This document shows positions 23,400 to 34,174 of a DNA stretch of 64,000 nt, one piece after another (position 1 is the first letter of the stretch; the number at the start of each line of letters is the position of its first letter). The notes under the pieces are model-generated. The model saw nothing but the letters and a program-made list of their open reading frames with translations. It ran no database searches and was not told the origin of the DNA. The DNA lies in contig CM041633.1 in the NCBI GenBank assembly GCA_023333625.1, forward strand, positions 26,187,272 through 26,251,271, read 5' to 3'. A program made the translations under genes and the position numbers. The DNA comes from Bothriochloa decipiens (Eukaryota; Streptophyta; Magnoliopsida; Poales; Poaceae).

Positions 23400-23931
23400 G
23401 ATGCTAAAGGGGGAGTGTTAGGCTTTATTATGATGTAATAGGATAGTTATTTATCGGCTTGTAATAACTCTATCTCTGTGGTGAACTATATGGTGAACTA
23501 TGAACTATGGGAGTGTTGGACGATTGTAGGCTAAACACTTATGCTTATTTAATATATCATGATGTGATGGCCTATATTTGATATTGTGATGATGATTGTT
23601 GTTTTTAGAATGGTTATGTAAATTTTTAAGTCCACTTCTTTCTTGCATAACCATTCATATTCTTTTTATTTTCTTTATGTGATATATCTTGTCATAAGCA
23701 TCATGGATTATTATTATCACACACACTTTTAGGCACCCCATAGATTGCAAAATTTAGGGGGAGCTTGCTCTAAATGTATGTAATCTTGATTTTAGTCAAG
23801 ATTTGAAATTCAAAATCCTATACATACATTTAGGGGGAGCTCTCCATAAAATTTGAAATTTAAAAGCTTCAATTCGTTCAATTTATTGTAAGACTAGGTT
23901 GGTTGTCATCAATTACCAAAAAGGGGGAGTT
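23400..23931 (+). other. Multiple polypurine tracts before the 3' LTR
   Basis: GGGGGAG-type tracts occur at about 23408, 23757, 23833 and 23918. The last, AAAAAGGGGGAGTT, directly precedes the 3' LTR and would prime plus-strand synthesis. Repeated tracts of this kind are a recognised Sirevirus feature. Confidence 0.8.
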
Positions 23932-25530
23932 TGTAAGTGCATTCGCCTTCGAAGTGGGTTTTGGATAATTAATGACAAACAAATTAGGGACTAACAAGTT
24001 TATTCAAGTGAATTCACAGGTGTTAGTCCATTGAAATATTTGTATGATGATATTTGGTGATACAAGCACCCCTAAATTTTCTATGGATGAAAGGCGCTTC
24101 GACTCAATTGGATTATTCTTTTATATTTATAATTGAGTTATAGGAAACGCCGCACTATCAAAAGGGATGTAAATTAGGCTAGCTAGATCAGGGTTCAAGT
24201 GCTCATGTTGGTCTACTTTACACGATTGAGAGACACCGTGCACACACACACTTAGAATGCTTTCTCAGCTGGTGCACCGAAAGTTCTGGTCCTGTGACCG
24301 AAAGTTTGGGTAGTAGCAAGTCCACGTGCAACCGCGTGCCAGAAATCGGTTTCGGCCTTCGACCGGAAGTTCTGGTGACGACCGAAAGTTCTGGTCCTGT
24401 GACCGGAAGTTCCAGTAGTAGCAAGCCCGCGTGCAACCGCGTGCCAGAAATCAGTTCCGGCATCCGACCGGAAGTTCCGGTCACCTGGACCGGAAATTCC
24501 GATTAGCCATGTCAGCCTTCAGCGCGCGAGCATGCGCGTGCGAGTATTTGGTTTCGGCCTCCGGCCGGTACTTTCGGTCGGTACCGGAAGTTCCGGTGTG
24601 TTACACCGGAAGTTCTGGTCGGCCCAATGTGAGTGTTGACTTTCTCAAGCCCAATGGTCGGATCTCGAATAGACCAGAGCTTCCGGTGGTACTCACCGGA
24701 AGTTCCGGTATCTCTTCGGAGCTGATAGTACAAATACTTTCTCACCTCCGTTTCTGTGGGCTGCTCATTCTTTCCAACTCGCCTAAGCTTTGCCAAAATT
24801 TTCTGTGAGCTGAACTCGCCCACTCTCTCCCCCTTTGCTTCCAAGCTTCAATCCTCAATTGTTTTGAGCTAGGGATGTGAGATTTGAGAGAGGGAGCATC
24901 GATTGTCAACTTGAGCACCTGTCTTCCTCGTCTTGTTGGTTTGGTTTGCATTTGTTACTCTTGGGTTCTTGGAACTCTAGCCGGCTAGGCGTTCTTTGTG
25001 GTTGCCCATGTTGATTCATTTGTGAGGGCACCCCGAAGTGTTTGTATTACCCCTAATTCTTAGTGGATATCAGCTTTTGCTTGAGGGAGGAGACCTTCGT
25101 GGTTGGACCTTCGTGGTCACCTCAACAACGAGGACGTAGGAACTCCTGAGTGGAGATTGCCGAACCTCGGTATAAATCGTGTGTCTTGCTGTGGAGGTAG
25201 CATCGACTACCCTTGTTCTTGTGTTCTCGTGTTCTTCCTCTCTACCCCCGAGATTCATAGGTTGGAGGAGCCGATCTATGACTTGGTGAGGTGCCAAGCT
25301 CCGTGGAGTTCAACATCATCACCAACAACATCTAGGAGGGTGTGGTAACAATCAAAATCAAAATCATAACTTATTTCACTCTGATTTCGTAGCTCAGTAG
25401 GGCACCGGAAGTTCCAGTCGGCTTTCACCGGAAGTTCCGGTTGGTATGTAACTTCCGCATTTCGAGTTTGTGAGTTTCAGGATTTTCAAACAGGCCTATT
25501 CACCCCCTCTAGGCCATTTTGGTCCTTTCA
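23932..25530 (+). repeat. 3' LTR of the Sirevirus-like element
   Basis: This is a direct repeat of 13198-14839, starting TGTAAGTGC and ending CCTTTCA, followed by target duplication CCATT. It is about 43 bp shorter than the 5' copy, with many substitutions, so the insertion is old. Confidence 0.93.
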
Positions 25531-25535
25531 CCATT

Positions 25536-25904
25536 CCTTCATCGGAGCTGCCCCGCGCGACGCCACCTTCCTCACCGCCGAGCAGTGCGCCGGCGCCTCC
25601 TTCTTCTCCCTGCCAGTGTCGTGCTCCCACTCCTCCGCGACCACCGGTTATGGGTGTAGCAGCAAAGTAGGCTACGACATGGCGTGCCTCACGAGCGGTT
25701 GGGGGCAGTGGCGATGGCGGGACGCGTTGCCACCCAACATGTCGCGTCGGCCCTCGAATGGCGGTGGCTTGGTGGGGCACAAGGTCTTGAGCACCGTGCC
25801 CGTGACGGTCTCGGTGCCTGCGTCGCGCGCGAAGTACGAATGAGGAGGAGGAACAGGAGAACAGGGGCAAGGGCGGGCGCTAGGCATGGCGGGGAGCAGG
25901 GGCG
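25536..25904. other. MULE interior, right part: GC-rich, possibly captured gene sequence
   Basis: This continues the MULE interior after the nested copia element. One plus-strand frame reads through DATFLTAEQCAGASFFSLPV and on to about 25840 without a stop, with several cysteines. That looks more like coding sequence than random GC-rich DNA, but I do not recognise the family. The opposite strand is also open. Confidence 0.35.
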
Positions 25905-26128
25905 AGCTCTGGGCACGACGGGGAGCAGGGGCGGGCACTGGGCACGTGAGCCTGGGCGATGGCTTGCTCATGCTGGCTAGCCACGTTGTCAAAAATCGCT
26001 GACCCGGTAAGATTGGGCCTATGGTGAACCAATCAACAAGTTCAAAGGGCTATATGTGCATTTTAAGAGTGTATGAACTTATTTGACACAGCCAAAAAAG
26101 TCCAGGTGCCCACGGTGTATTTCACTGT
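25905..26128 (-). repeat. Right terminal inverted repeat of the MULE
   Basis: This is the inverted partner of 12469-12695. It is followed by the direct repeat TGAAATAT at 26129-26136. Confidence 0.8.
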
Positions 26129-26136
26129 TGAAATAT

Positions 26137-26794
26137 TATACTAGTAGTAGTATTGCTAATCGAAATCTAAGGATGAAGAGAAAAAAAATCATCTAGAACA
26201 AAAAGGAACGGTAGTGTGCCGGCAGTAACAGCGTCACGGCCGATAGCGATAAACCCGTCGCCACTGTGTGCTTAGCAGCCAACCCAATCCAATCCAAACC
26301 CGCCGGACACGTCACCACCACTCCCAATCCAGTTGTCCTCCTCCAATGCACGACAACACCTACCGGGCCCCCAACATCCCTCGTGGGCCCGGTTGGCACC
26401 ACCCGGCCCCAGCAGCCCGCGGCATTGCAGCGGGCCCCTTGCTCCAGCCAGAGTTGGCGCAGCGCAGGCGCGTTGTCCCACCTCGCTAGCACTGGGCCCC
26501 TGGGCGGTGGTGGCGCACCGCTAGGCTAGGCGCAACGTGTGCAACGGGCGCCCGCCACCCACTCGTGCCCGCGCGCGCAGGCAGGGCAGGCAGGCGGCTA
26601 CGACGCGCACGCAGCAGCTGACAGGCGGGCCCCCCAACGGCGACCCCGGTCGTTACAACCTGCTCAAGGGAGGCTGTGCCGCCCCCTTCTCCTTCCTCTC
26701 CCACGTGTACGCCTCTCCTTCTTTCTCTCTCTACACACCGCCCTCTCTCTCTTCCTCCCTCTCTCAAACTCCGAAGCCACCGTGGAGCGGGAGG
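26137..26794 (+). promoter_or_regulatory. Upstream region and 5' leader of the MAPKKK gene
   Basis: This is 658 bp between the MULE and the MAPKKK start codon. It becomes GC-rich from about 26380 and ends with a pyrimidine-rich CT-repeat tract (about 26690-26770), common in plant 5' leaders. No TATA box could be placed with confidence. Short ORFs here look compositional. Confidence 0.45.
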
Positions 26795-29700
26795 ATGCCG
26801 GCGTGGTGGAAGGGCAAGGGACGGAGCAAGTCTAGCAAGGCCGGAGCGGCGGCGGCGGCGCTGACGGCCGCTGCCATCGCCGGCGAGGTGAAGGAGGAGA
26901 AGGGGAAGAAGAAGGCGAGCAGCTTCGACGAGGCGCTCCTCGCCAGGGGCGTCCGCGGCGGGAAGCAGCAGCCGCCGCCGGCGGCGGCGGGGGAGGCTAT
27001 TGGGCTCCCGCTCCCGCGCCCGGCGTCGTTGCCGGCGCCGCTGCCGTCCGCATCCGCCTCGGCCTCCGCCTCCGCGTCGGCGTCCAGCGGCGGCGGCTCC
27101 TCGCTGGGGTCCTCGGCGTCCGACGAGCAGCTGGATCTCGGGGTTTACAGGTGAGACAACAACGTGGGCGGCGGCGCACGGCGCACGGCGGTTGGTCCGG
27201 TGGTTTGTTTTGTTTGGGTGGTTGGTTGGTTGGGTGGTTCACGGGGGAGCTAAAGTTGCGCTGTTTGGTGCTGTTCCCGTGGCGGATTTGGTGTAAAGTT
27301 CGCTCGTTTTGGGGCCCAATTATGCGGTTCCTGAACCTTACTAGTATTTTTCTGGCTGAATTTGCTTGTGGATGGCGTCATAAATGGATTGCTTCGGTTG
27401 CCCGTCCGATTGAATTCGATGTGAACTCGGGAGTGGGAGCTGTGTGATATATTCCAAATGGGTTTGGGTGCCGAGATTTGTTTAACTCTTAGTGTTTGAA
27501 ATATTTGATTGATGTTTGCTTTGCTTGATATAATTTTCTGGTGGCTTGGATTTTGGAGTTGTAATTTTGATGTGTTATCAGCTGATTTTTGAATCTCTGG
27601 GTATGCTCAATTGCTTAGTGTTGACTGTTTTTGCCTCTGATATCTGTCCACCTGTAGTCAAAAAACATGCTACTCTAAAATTTGGTCATCTTTTTTCTTC
27701 TGGTGTGCAAATTTCAGTTCAGACGATTTCAGTGGCTATTTAGATTTTGAGGGAATTGGTCCAATTGATTTATGGATTCCATTATCCTATATCGACACGC
27801 TTCTGTTGATGATTGCTTCTGAATCTTGTTTCATCTTCTTACATTCGGCCAATTTGGTGGATTTCTTTGATGGGTTCGGTTCCGCTAGTCTTAGTAGAGA
27901 TAAAAAAATAGATATTTTTGACACTTGGAAGCAATATATAATCCAAACATACCTCATTCATTAAAGACATTTTTATTTGAGAAAATTATTCCCCCTTTCA
28001 TCCTTGCATGATTACAAAGTAGGAGGGAATAGTTGTCTAAGGAAATAATTTTGTTTCTTTAGTAAAAAATATTATTGATGAGATACGATATCTTCAGGAT
28101 GTGAGTACTACTGTTTGTTTATCAAACACATGTATTTCATCTGAAAATTGTTTGCTATGTCTGACTTCATAGGTTGCCAGAAACAAGCAGCACTCTTCTG
28201 AGCAGAACAACAGCAATTGAATCTCGGAAACAAAGTCATGTGCCAGCAGAGGGGACCATTTTCACCAATAATCAGGCTGTGGAGCATACCCGATTGTCTG
28301 AAACATCAGTTTCCCCAAGGAAAGAATTTCGCCTTCAAAATTTGGATCTTGCAAATGATCGAACTACATACTGTCGTGGTTGGAAATCAACAGAAATTGT
28401 GTTCAGTACACATGTGCCCACTTCTCCTCCTAGCTCAAGAGGACATCACTATTCAAATTCCCCTGTGCCATCAAGAACATTAGGGCAATGCCCTGCATCT
28501 CCTACTTTATGGCAGGATGATTCGCGAAGCTTAAGCTCACCTCAACCTCTTCCTCTTCCTCCAGGCTCCCCATGCTTGCCTTCCCGTTCTCTACAGTGGA
28601 AGAAGGGGAAGTTGCTAGGTAGTGGGACGTTTGGGCAAGTATACTTGGGATTCAACAGGTGCTTAGCTTGATTTTGAAGCATTGTGTTTTTCTCATGTTT
28701 CTTCAGACGAGTAATATTCATTTTCTCTTAACACCGTACTGAATCATATTCAAAATATATGTTTATGCAGTGAAGGCGGTCAAATGTGTGCAATTAAAGA
28801 GGTTAAGGTCATTTCAGATGATTCTAACTCAAAAGAGTGCCTCAGGCAGCTAAATCAAGTGATTATACTATGAAAATATTGTAAATATGAGCATCCATTT
28901 TGTAGAAAAAATTTCCTTCTCATACTCACACTAGTTGATATGTACAGGAAATCATGCTGCTGAGTCAGCTGTCACATCCAAACATTGTCCAGTACTATGG
29001 CAGCGATTTGGTAATTACTGAACTAACAATGATCTTCTGTGGTTACATAATAATAATCTATCATAACACCGACAAGTGGTGCAATTACCGCCTTGAAATT
29101 AAGCATTGATACAATGTCATATTAATATATGGATTTTATGTTGCAATGCAGTGCAATGAGACACTCTCGGTCTATCTCGAGTATGTCTCTGGGGGTTCTA
29201 TCCATAAGTTACTTCAAGAGTACGGTCCATTTGGGGAGGCTGTTCTTCGGAATTACACAGCACAAATCCTTTCTGGCCTTGCATACTTGCATGGGCGGAA
29301 TACAGTGCATAGGTATTTGGCAGTCACTACCATGATCAATATATAAGATATGGTTTGTCTTTCTCTCTTAGTAGAACTGCTTGTCAGTCTTAGTGTCTTT
29401 ACTTATTAATTAAAGTTTACTTTTCGGACAGGGATATCAAAGGGGCAAACATACTTGTTGATCCTAATGGTGACATCAAGCTTGCCGATTTTGGTATGGC
29501 CAAGCATGTAAGTGCTGAACTCTGCCAAGCATCTCATAATTCTATAGTTGACTGCCTTCCTTTCTTATCTTATACTTTTAATCAATACACAGATATCAGC
29601 ATATACATCTATCAAATCCTTCAAAGGGAGCCCTTACTGGATGGCACCAGAGGTGAGGCTACTGAAGCTGAAGTATCATGTTGATTCTCTGATAGTGAAC

Positions 29701-30869
29701 ATATTAATTAAAGGCTTGAATTCTTTCTTTTCATGTCAAAATTTTCAGGTTATTATGAATAGCAATGGTTACAGCCTTTCAGTAGACATTTGGAGCCTTG
29801 GCTGCACCATTCTTGAGATGGCAACAGCAAAGCCTCCTTGGAGTCAGTATGAAGGGGTGAGTTATTGACTGAATGAATGCAATTACTTTTACATCAATAA
29901 TATGGTGCAAATTCTTCCATTGATTATCTACTAATCTTTGATGGATTTCACAGGTGGCTGCAATATTCAAAATTGGGAACAGCAAAGACATACCTGATAT
30001 CCCGGATAATCTTTCTTCTGAAGCAAAAAGCTTTCTAAAACTCTGCTTGCAGCGTGATCCTGCAGCCCGCCCTACAGCTGCTCAGCTGATGGATCACCCT
30101 TTTGTAAAGGACCATGCTACAGTCAGGAGTTCCAGGTCTGGCATCACAAGGGATATGTTTCCTACTTCAACTGATGGGAAAAACAGCATGGTATGACTTC
30201 TACATCCTGCCTATGATTTTTGGCACTAATACTGTCAAATAGTTGCTTGATTATGAAATCTGCATGTGCTCTGTATTAGAGAATGAAGTAAGATATGCAT
30301 GTATATATTTAAATCTGAGTAAGCTGTAAACATGAGCACAGTTTATTACAATCTGACACGACGATCATATTTCAAGGTATCCTTCATGATTTCTTAATGG
30401 TATGTTTTTTTCTTCAGGTGAAGAATGCGCCTTCATCATACAGAAGCTTATCTCCTTTAAGAGATCCTGATATCGGGATAAGAAACTTTCCAGGACCAAC
30501 TTCCCCCATTCCTTCGACATCAAGTCGCAGGATCACCGCATTGTATGTTCTCCTTTTGTCAGACTTATTGCAATTTACATATTGTGAACTGTGTCTCAAC
30601 TGTTATTTTTTTCGTCCAGGAACCCATCCAATGTTCGGATGAACATGTCCCTGCCTGTGTCTCCCTGCTCTAGCCCGCTACGGCAGTACAGGCAGTCCAA
30701 CCGAAGTTGCTTGCCATCCCCTCCTCACCCAGCCTATTCAGCTGGAGCAGCCAACTACAGTCCTATCAACAATGCACTCTACACGATGCGAAGCAGCGGC
30801 CTAACAGATCCATGGCTCGAAATCTCTCAGCTGAAAACACAAACTTTTGATTCTCCAAGAAGGTTGTAG
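26795..30869 (+). CDS. MAP kinase kinase kinase, YODA/MAPKKK3 type (MEKK subfamily), 11 exons
   Basis: Exons by GT-AG junctions and frame: 26795-27150, 28173-28658, 28771-28858, 28948-29010, 29152-29312, 29432-29507, 29593-29652, 29749-29856, 29954-30190, 30418-30542 and 30620-30869. The total is 2010 nt, 669 residues. The N-terminus MPAWWKGKGRSKSSK and the SSFDEALLARG motif match YODA/MAPKKK3-like proteins. The kinase domain (about 261-517) has the glycine loop GSGTFGQVY, Lys290 (AIK), Glu311 in helix C, HRD at 384-386 in HRDIKGAN, DFG at 404-406 and GSPYWMAPE to 430, so all catalytic residues are present. The C-terminus is serine/proline-rich. Family members phosphorylate MKK4/MKK5-type kinases upstream of MPK3/MPK6 in stomatal, embryo and immune signalling. 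Length is nearer Arabidopsis MAPKKK3/5 than YODA. Alternative use of the exon 5 acceptor cannot be excluded. Confidence 0.93.
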
Positions 30870-31117
30870 ATATTCTAAAAAGAAGTAATACTTTGTATAC
30901 AGGCAGGGGAAAAAATGTTGCACAAATTATGTTGTTAGAGGAACAAACGAACTCCTTTTTTTTCGCCCTTTCTGTATGTATACACAGGATGCAGTTGCAT
31001 CGCCATTGTACAAATTCAGAGAAGAGCTAGTGAAAAGAGTAGCATTTCAGATCGCACCTCTATATGTTTTGCCCATATTGCTATATTTTGCACAAGATGT
31101 GTTGGAGAAAGGAGATT
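30870..31117. other. Shared 3' region between convergent genes
   Basis: Only 248 bp separate the stop codons of the MAPKKK (plus) and the unknown gene (minus). The stretch is A/T-rich and must hold both 3' UTRs and polyadenylation signals, so the transcripts probably overlap at their ends. Confidence 0.6.
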
Positions 31118-32473
31118 TCATGGTAATTGAATCTGATGCATATGGAACACATCTCCTCTGTATGTCAGAGTCTTCTCCTCAACACCGAAGCTCCAGAGAT
31201 GGCCTTGCAGCTCCAACACACCCTTTGCATCTTCATTCTTTTTCTTAACCACAGCATCTTTGCCATTCTGATTGGCAGCATCGCAGTCAGTATTCGCGGC
31301 CTCCCAAACAAACCGGAAGATGCCAAGAGCACGGCTCAGCTGCTTGATGCTGCTCCTGATCATCGGTTCTTCGCCGTAAGTCAGGAATTGCGCTGCGTGA
31401 ACCGTGATATTCCTGCCTCCCTGGCCAGAAATGCACTTGCCGACATGCACCTCAATGTCCCGGACGGTGCCATAGAGGTAGAATAGGAGCAGCGTGTACA
31501 GGCACCTGGAGGAGTGACCCAAGCTCTTGGACAGCTTCCTCTGCACCAGGCAGTCCTGCCGGCGCGCCTCCTTGAAGGCGATGTCCCGCTCAATGACGAC
31601 GTCGCGTATCTGGTACAGCCCCTCCTTCATGGCCTCCACCTTCTGCGCGTGCCCGATGAGTCCATCCTCGGTCTCCAGGCTCCTGGCGAGGTCGGTAAAC
31701 ATGTCGAGCACTTCTTGCCACTTCTTGGCCGGAGGCGGCGATTCAGCTGGTTTCTTGAACGGCGTCGGGCGCATCCAGGACGGCGACGAGGACGCCGTGT
31801 CCGACAGGAAGCGGATGCAGGCGGACGCGATCTGCTCGGCCATCTGGGTCGCCGGGGACGGGCTGTCCAGCGACGCCATGTCGGCCTGGAGATCCCCGAG
31901 CACCGCCTCTAGCGCGCCCCGCCAGACGTGGTGCTGCGTCACCTGAGGGCAGACAGTGAGCCGCACGCTCTTCTTCCGCTGCGCCGTTACGCCGAGCACA
32001 TCGCAGACCTGCGTCAGCGAGCCCAGCGACGTCGCCTCCATCTTCGGCGGCGGGTGGCCACGGCTCGCGGCGGCCGCGGCGGCGACGAAGTCACCCGCGA
32101 GCGCGTCGAAGTGCGCGGCCCGGGCGGCGGCGTGCGGGCATGAGACGAGGGATCCCGTCGCCCCGTGCCGCGGACGGGCGCCCGCGTGGTCGACCCCCGC
32201 CAGTGACCCCGCGTGCCGGAGGAGCCGGGCGTATGCTGCCGGGTACCAGCGCCGCGGAGGCGGGGCGCGGTCTCGCACGTCGTCATCGTCGGGGGCGGAC
32301 GGGCCTGGGGCGAAGTGAATGCTGCGGCGGTGGGCACCGCGCAGCCCGCAGACAGCCGGCGCGAGCACGCAGAGCGTGGCATTGGTGCGCAGCAAGATCT
32401 CCGAAATGCTGCGGCATTCCATCGAACAGGTTATGTGCAGGCTGCCGCTTCCCACCCACAGTGACAGGGCCAC
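31118..32473 (-). CDS. Conserved plant protein of unknown function, intronless, 451 residues
   Basis: This is a single uninterrupted frame from ATG 32473 to the stop at 31118. The first 65 or so residues are Arg/Ser/Ala-rich and poor in acidic residues, resembling an organelle targeting peptide. They are followed by an alanine-rich region with DFVAAAAAASRG. The central and C-terminal parts look conserved: WQEVLDMFTDLARSLETEDG, an Arg/Lys-rich segment ending QRKLSKSLGHSSRCLYTLL, FYLYGTVRDIEVHVG, and EPMIRSSIKQLSRALGIFRF. Codon use, high third-position GC and lack of stops support a real gene. I recognise the C-terminal style as plant-conserved but cannot name a function. A later Met near 32041 is an alternative start. 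Confidence 0.75.
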   Translation of the reverse strand: MALSLWVGSGSLHITCSMECRSISEILLRTNATLCVLAPAVCGLRGAHRRSIHFAPGPSAPDDDDVRDRAPPPRRWYPAAYARLLRHAGSLAGVDHAGARPRHGATGSLVSCPHAAARAAHFDALAGDFVAAAAAASRGHPPPKMEATSLGSLTQVCDVLGVTAQRKKSVRLTVCPQVTQHHVWRGALEAVLGDLQADMASLDSPSPATQMAEQIASACIRFLSDTASSSPSWMRPTPFKKPAESPPPAKKWQEVLDMFTDLARSLETEDGLIGHAQKVEAMKEGLYQIRDVVIERDIAFKEARRQDCLVQRKLSKSLGHSSRCLYTLLLFYLYGTVRDIEVHVGKCISGQGGRNITVHAAQFLTYGEEPMIRSSIKQLSRALGIFRFVWEAANTDCDAANQNGKDAVVKKKNEDAKGVLELQGHLWSFGVEEKTLTYRGDVFHMHQIQLP

Positions 32474-34172
32474 GGGCGGTCAGGAGCCTCATGTACTGAT
32501 ATATTTACAGGTAGGGAACTGAGAAATATTATTTTTACACATGATTCCTCAAGGAGTACAGGGCTTCAGTAGTTTAGCTGGTCTTCTTTTGGCTGGTCTT
32601 CTTTTGGGGGTGCGTTTCTAAAAGAAGTCTTCAACCCTTTGGTAGTTCCCGTTGTTCGGCGGGCCGTCGCGGCGGTGCCACCGCCACCGGTGAACGGCAA
32701 GGCTGCGAGGAGGAATGCCGGCGCCCTAAGCCCTAAGAGGTATTTTACTAATCTCTGTTGATCCCTTTCCTCTCCCAGTTTCGCTCCCTCACAAAATCAC
32801 ATGTCGCGGCCGTCGTCAGACCGATCAGATATCCCACCAGGGTCGCCACCTCCTTTAATCTACTGAGCTTTACTTATGGGATATCGGATCCCGCGGCCAG
32901 TTGCCACCCTTCCCTTGATCCCTTCTACAGAAGTTTGTCCAAAATCATGTTTAGGAAGCTGAGTTGTGCCTGGTATCACATTCTGACATTCCATCAGAAA
33001 TAGAGTTATTATTGATTGATTTCTCGCATCGACACAATGGATTCTAGTTGCAAGCATGATTTCAGGATTCATATTATTATTTCCATCATTTGATTTCGTG
33101 GTCTATCTTTGTGCTTATCTATTCTCGATGTGTCAATTTTCCACATATATGCACCTTTGGAAACTTGGATTTGAATTATGTCTTGAGTTCCACATATCGC
33201 CAGGATGCCATGTGAGATGTCTAGTGATAATTAGTTTATTGGAGCATGCAGCACAAATCGTAGAGTTCTGTCTCAGCTTTCATTAATTTATAAATATGAT
33301 GGTTTTGTTCAGCTAGACTAGCACAAAATTGTAATTGACTCCAGGACAGTGACTGAACTAATATTTCCATTCTGACTGATGGTTTGTTTCTAGAGACAGT
33401 TGGCTTGAGTTGGGGACCTCTGATGCTTAGATCTAGTTCCTATAGATGTCACATTTTTATCAGAAGTTACTTTGTTCATTGTTTGTTTGATTTTATTGCT
33501 GCAGAGCTGGTTATTGGAGTTGCAATGGAGCTCCACAGAGAAGTTGCTTTTTGATTTCTTGCAGCAAGACTTAGTAGTAACTAACCTTATGGAATAACTG
33601 AAATTGAAGAAGTCTCCCCTAGTGGAGATAGGGCCTTTAGTAGGTGAATCTTCATGCACTTAACAAGTAGGAACTCCACTCTGCTTTCCTTCTGCAGTCC
33701 TATCGTGTTGATTGGGACATTAAGGATACCATTTATACCTACTTTTTTCTTTAACATCATTTAGTATTTATGCCTCCTTGACTAGGCTATTTGTCATAAC
33801 TATCTATTTGTGAATCGTGATGTGCTATTAGCAGATGTTCAATTCATGTGTTGGACCAAATGGTGATTTTGTTTCTGTGCAAAAGGAATGCTGTTCCTAT
33901 TTGTGCTAGTTGCTACTGCATTGTTTTATATTGTCTTTTGTTTAGGGAAGAGTGCATTGCTTAGTGGGTGTCGATTTCTTGTACTCACTTCAGGTAGTGG
34001 GATGGGACTGAACTCTGGATCAGTGGGAGTGTCCTATCTAATCTTCAATGCCAGTGTAAGTTAAATAATGGTTTGGCATTTCTTGCAACTCTGTACTGCA
34101 TTTTGAGCGCTTGTGTTTTGAAAGTGATTTCCACCCTTTGCACCAACTAGTAATGAACAAAGACATAACCTA
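32474..34172. other. Spacer with an exon-like GC-rich block; no confirmed gene
   Basis: A GC-rich stretch at about 32640-32740 reads like a short 5' exon on the plus strand and ends with an AG/GTATTT donor-like site. It is followed by T-rich, intron-like sequence to 34170. A 15-bp tandem duplication (GCTGGTCTTCTTTTG) lies at about 32577-32606. No downstream coding exon could be recognised. It could be a non-coding transcript, a truncated gene or chance. Confidence 0.35.
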
Positions 34173-34174
34173 TA

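Larger units (their letters stand above)
13198..25530 (+). mobile_element. Complete Ty1/copia retrotransposon, Sirevirus-like (SIRE/Maximus)
   Basis: This 12.3-kb element has two LTRs (13198-14839 and 23932-25530), both starting TGTAAGTGCATTCGCC and ending CCTTTCA. The 5-bp duplication CCATT flanks it (13193-13197 and 25531-25535). It carries an iMet-type PBS, gag with a zinc knuckle and long coiled coil, pol in protease-integrase-RT-RNase H order, an extra ORF in the env position, and several polypurine tracts. Large size, long gag, the env-position ORF and repeated GGGGGAG tracts are Sirevirus hallmarks. All ORFs carry stops or frameshifts and the LTRs differ in length (1642 versus 1599 bp) and at many sites, so it is an old, inactive copy. 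It inserted into the interior of the MULE. Confidence 0.95.
12469..26128. mobile_element. Mutator-like (MULE) transposon, split by a nested copia element
   Basis: The ends are long imperfect inverted repeats: 12469-12695 matches the reverse complement of about 25905-26128, opening GAGTAAAATGCACCG against CAGTGAAATACACCG. The direct repeat TGAAATAT flanks both ends (12461-12468 and 26129-26136); one more mismatched base on the outside would give the 9-bp duplication usual for MULEs. Removing the copia insertion (13198-25530 plus one CCATT) leaves about 1.3 kb, too short for a transposase and with none visible. This is therefore a non-autonomous MULE, possibly a Pack-MULE with captured GC-rich coding-like sequence. 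The superfamily is inferred from terminus length and duplication size. Confidence 0.75.
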
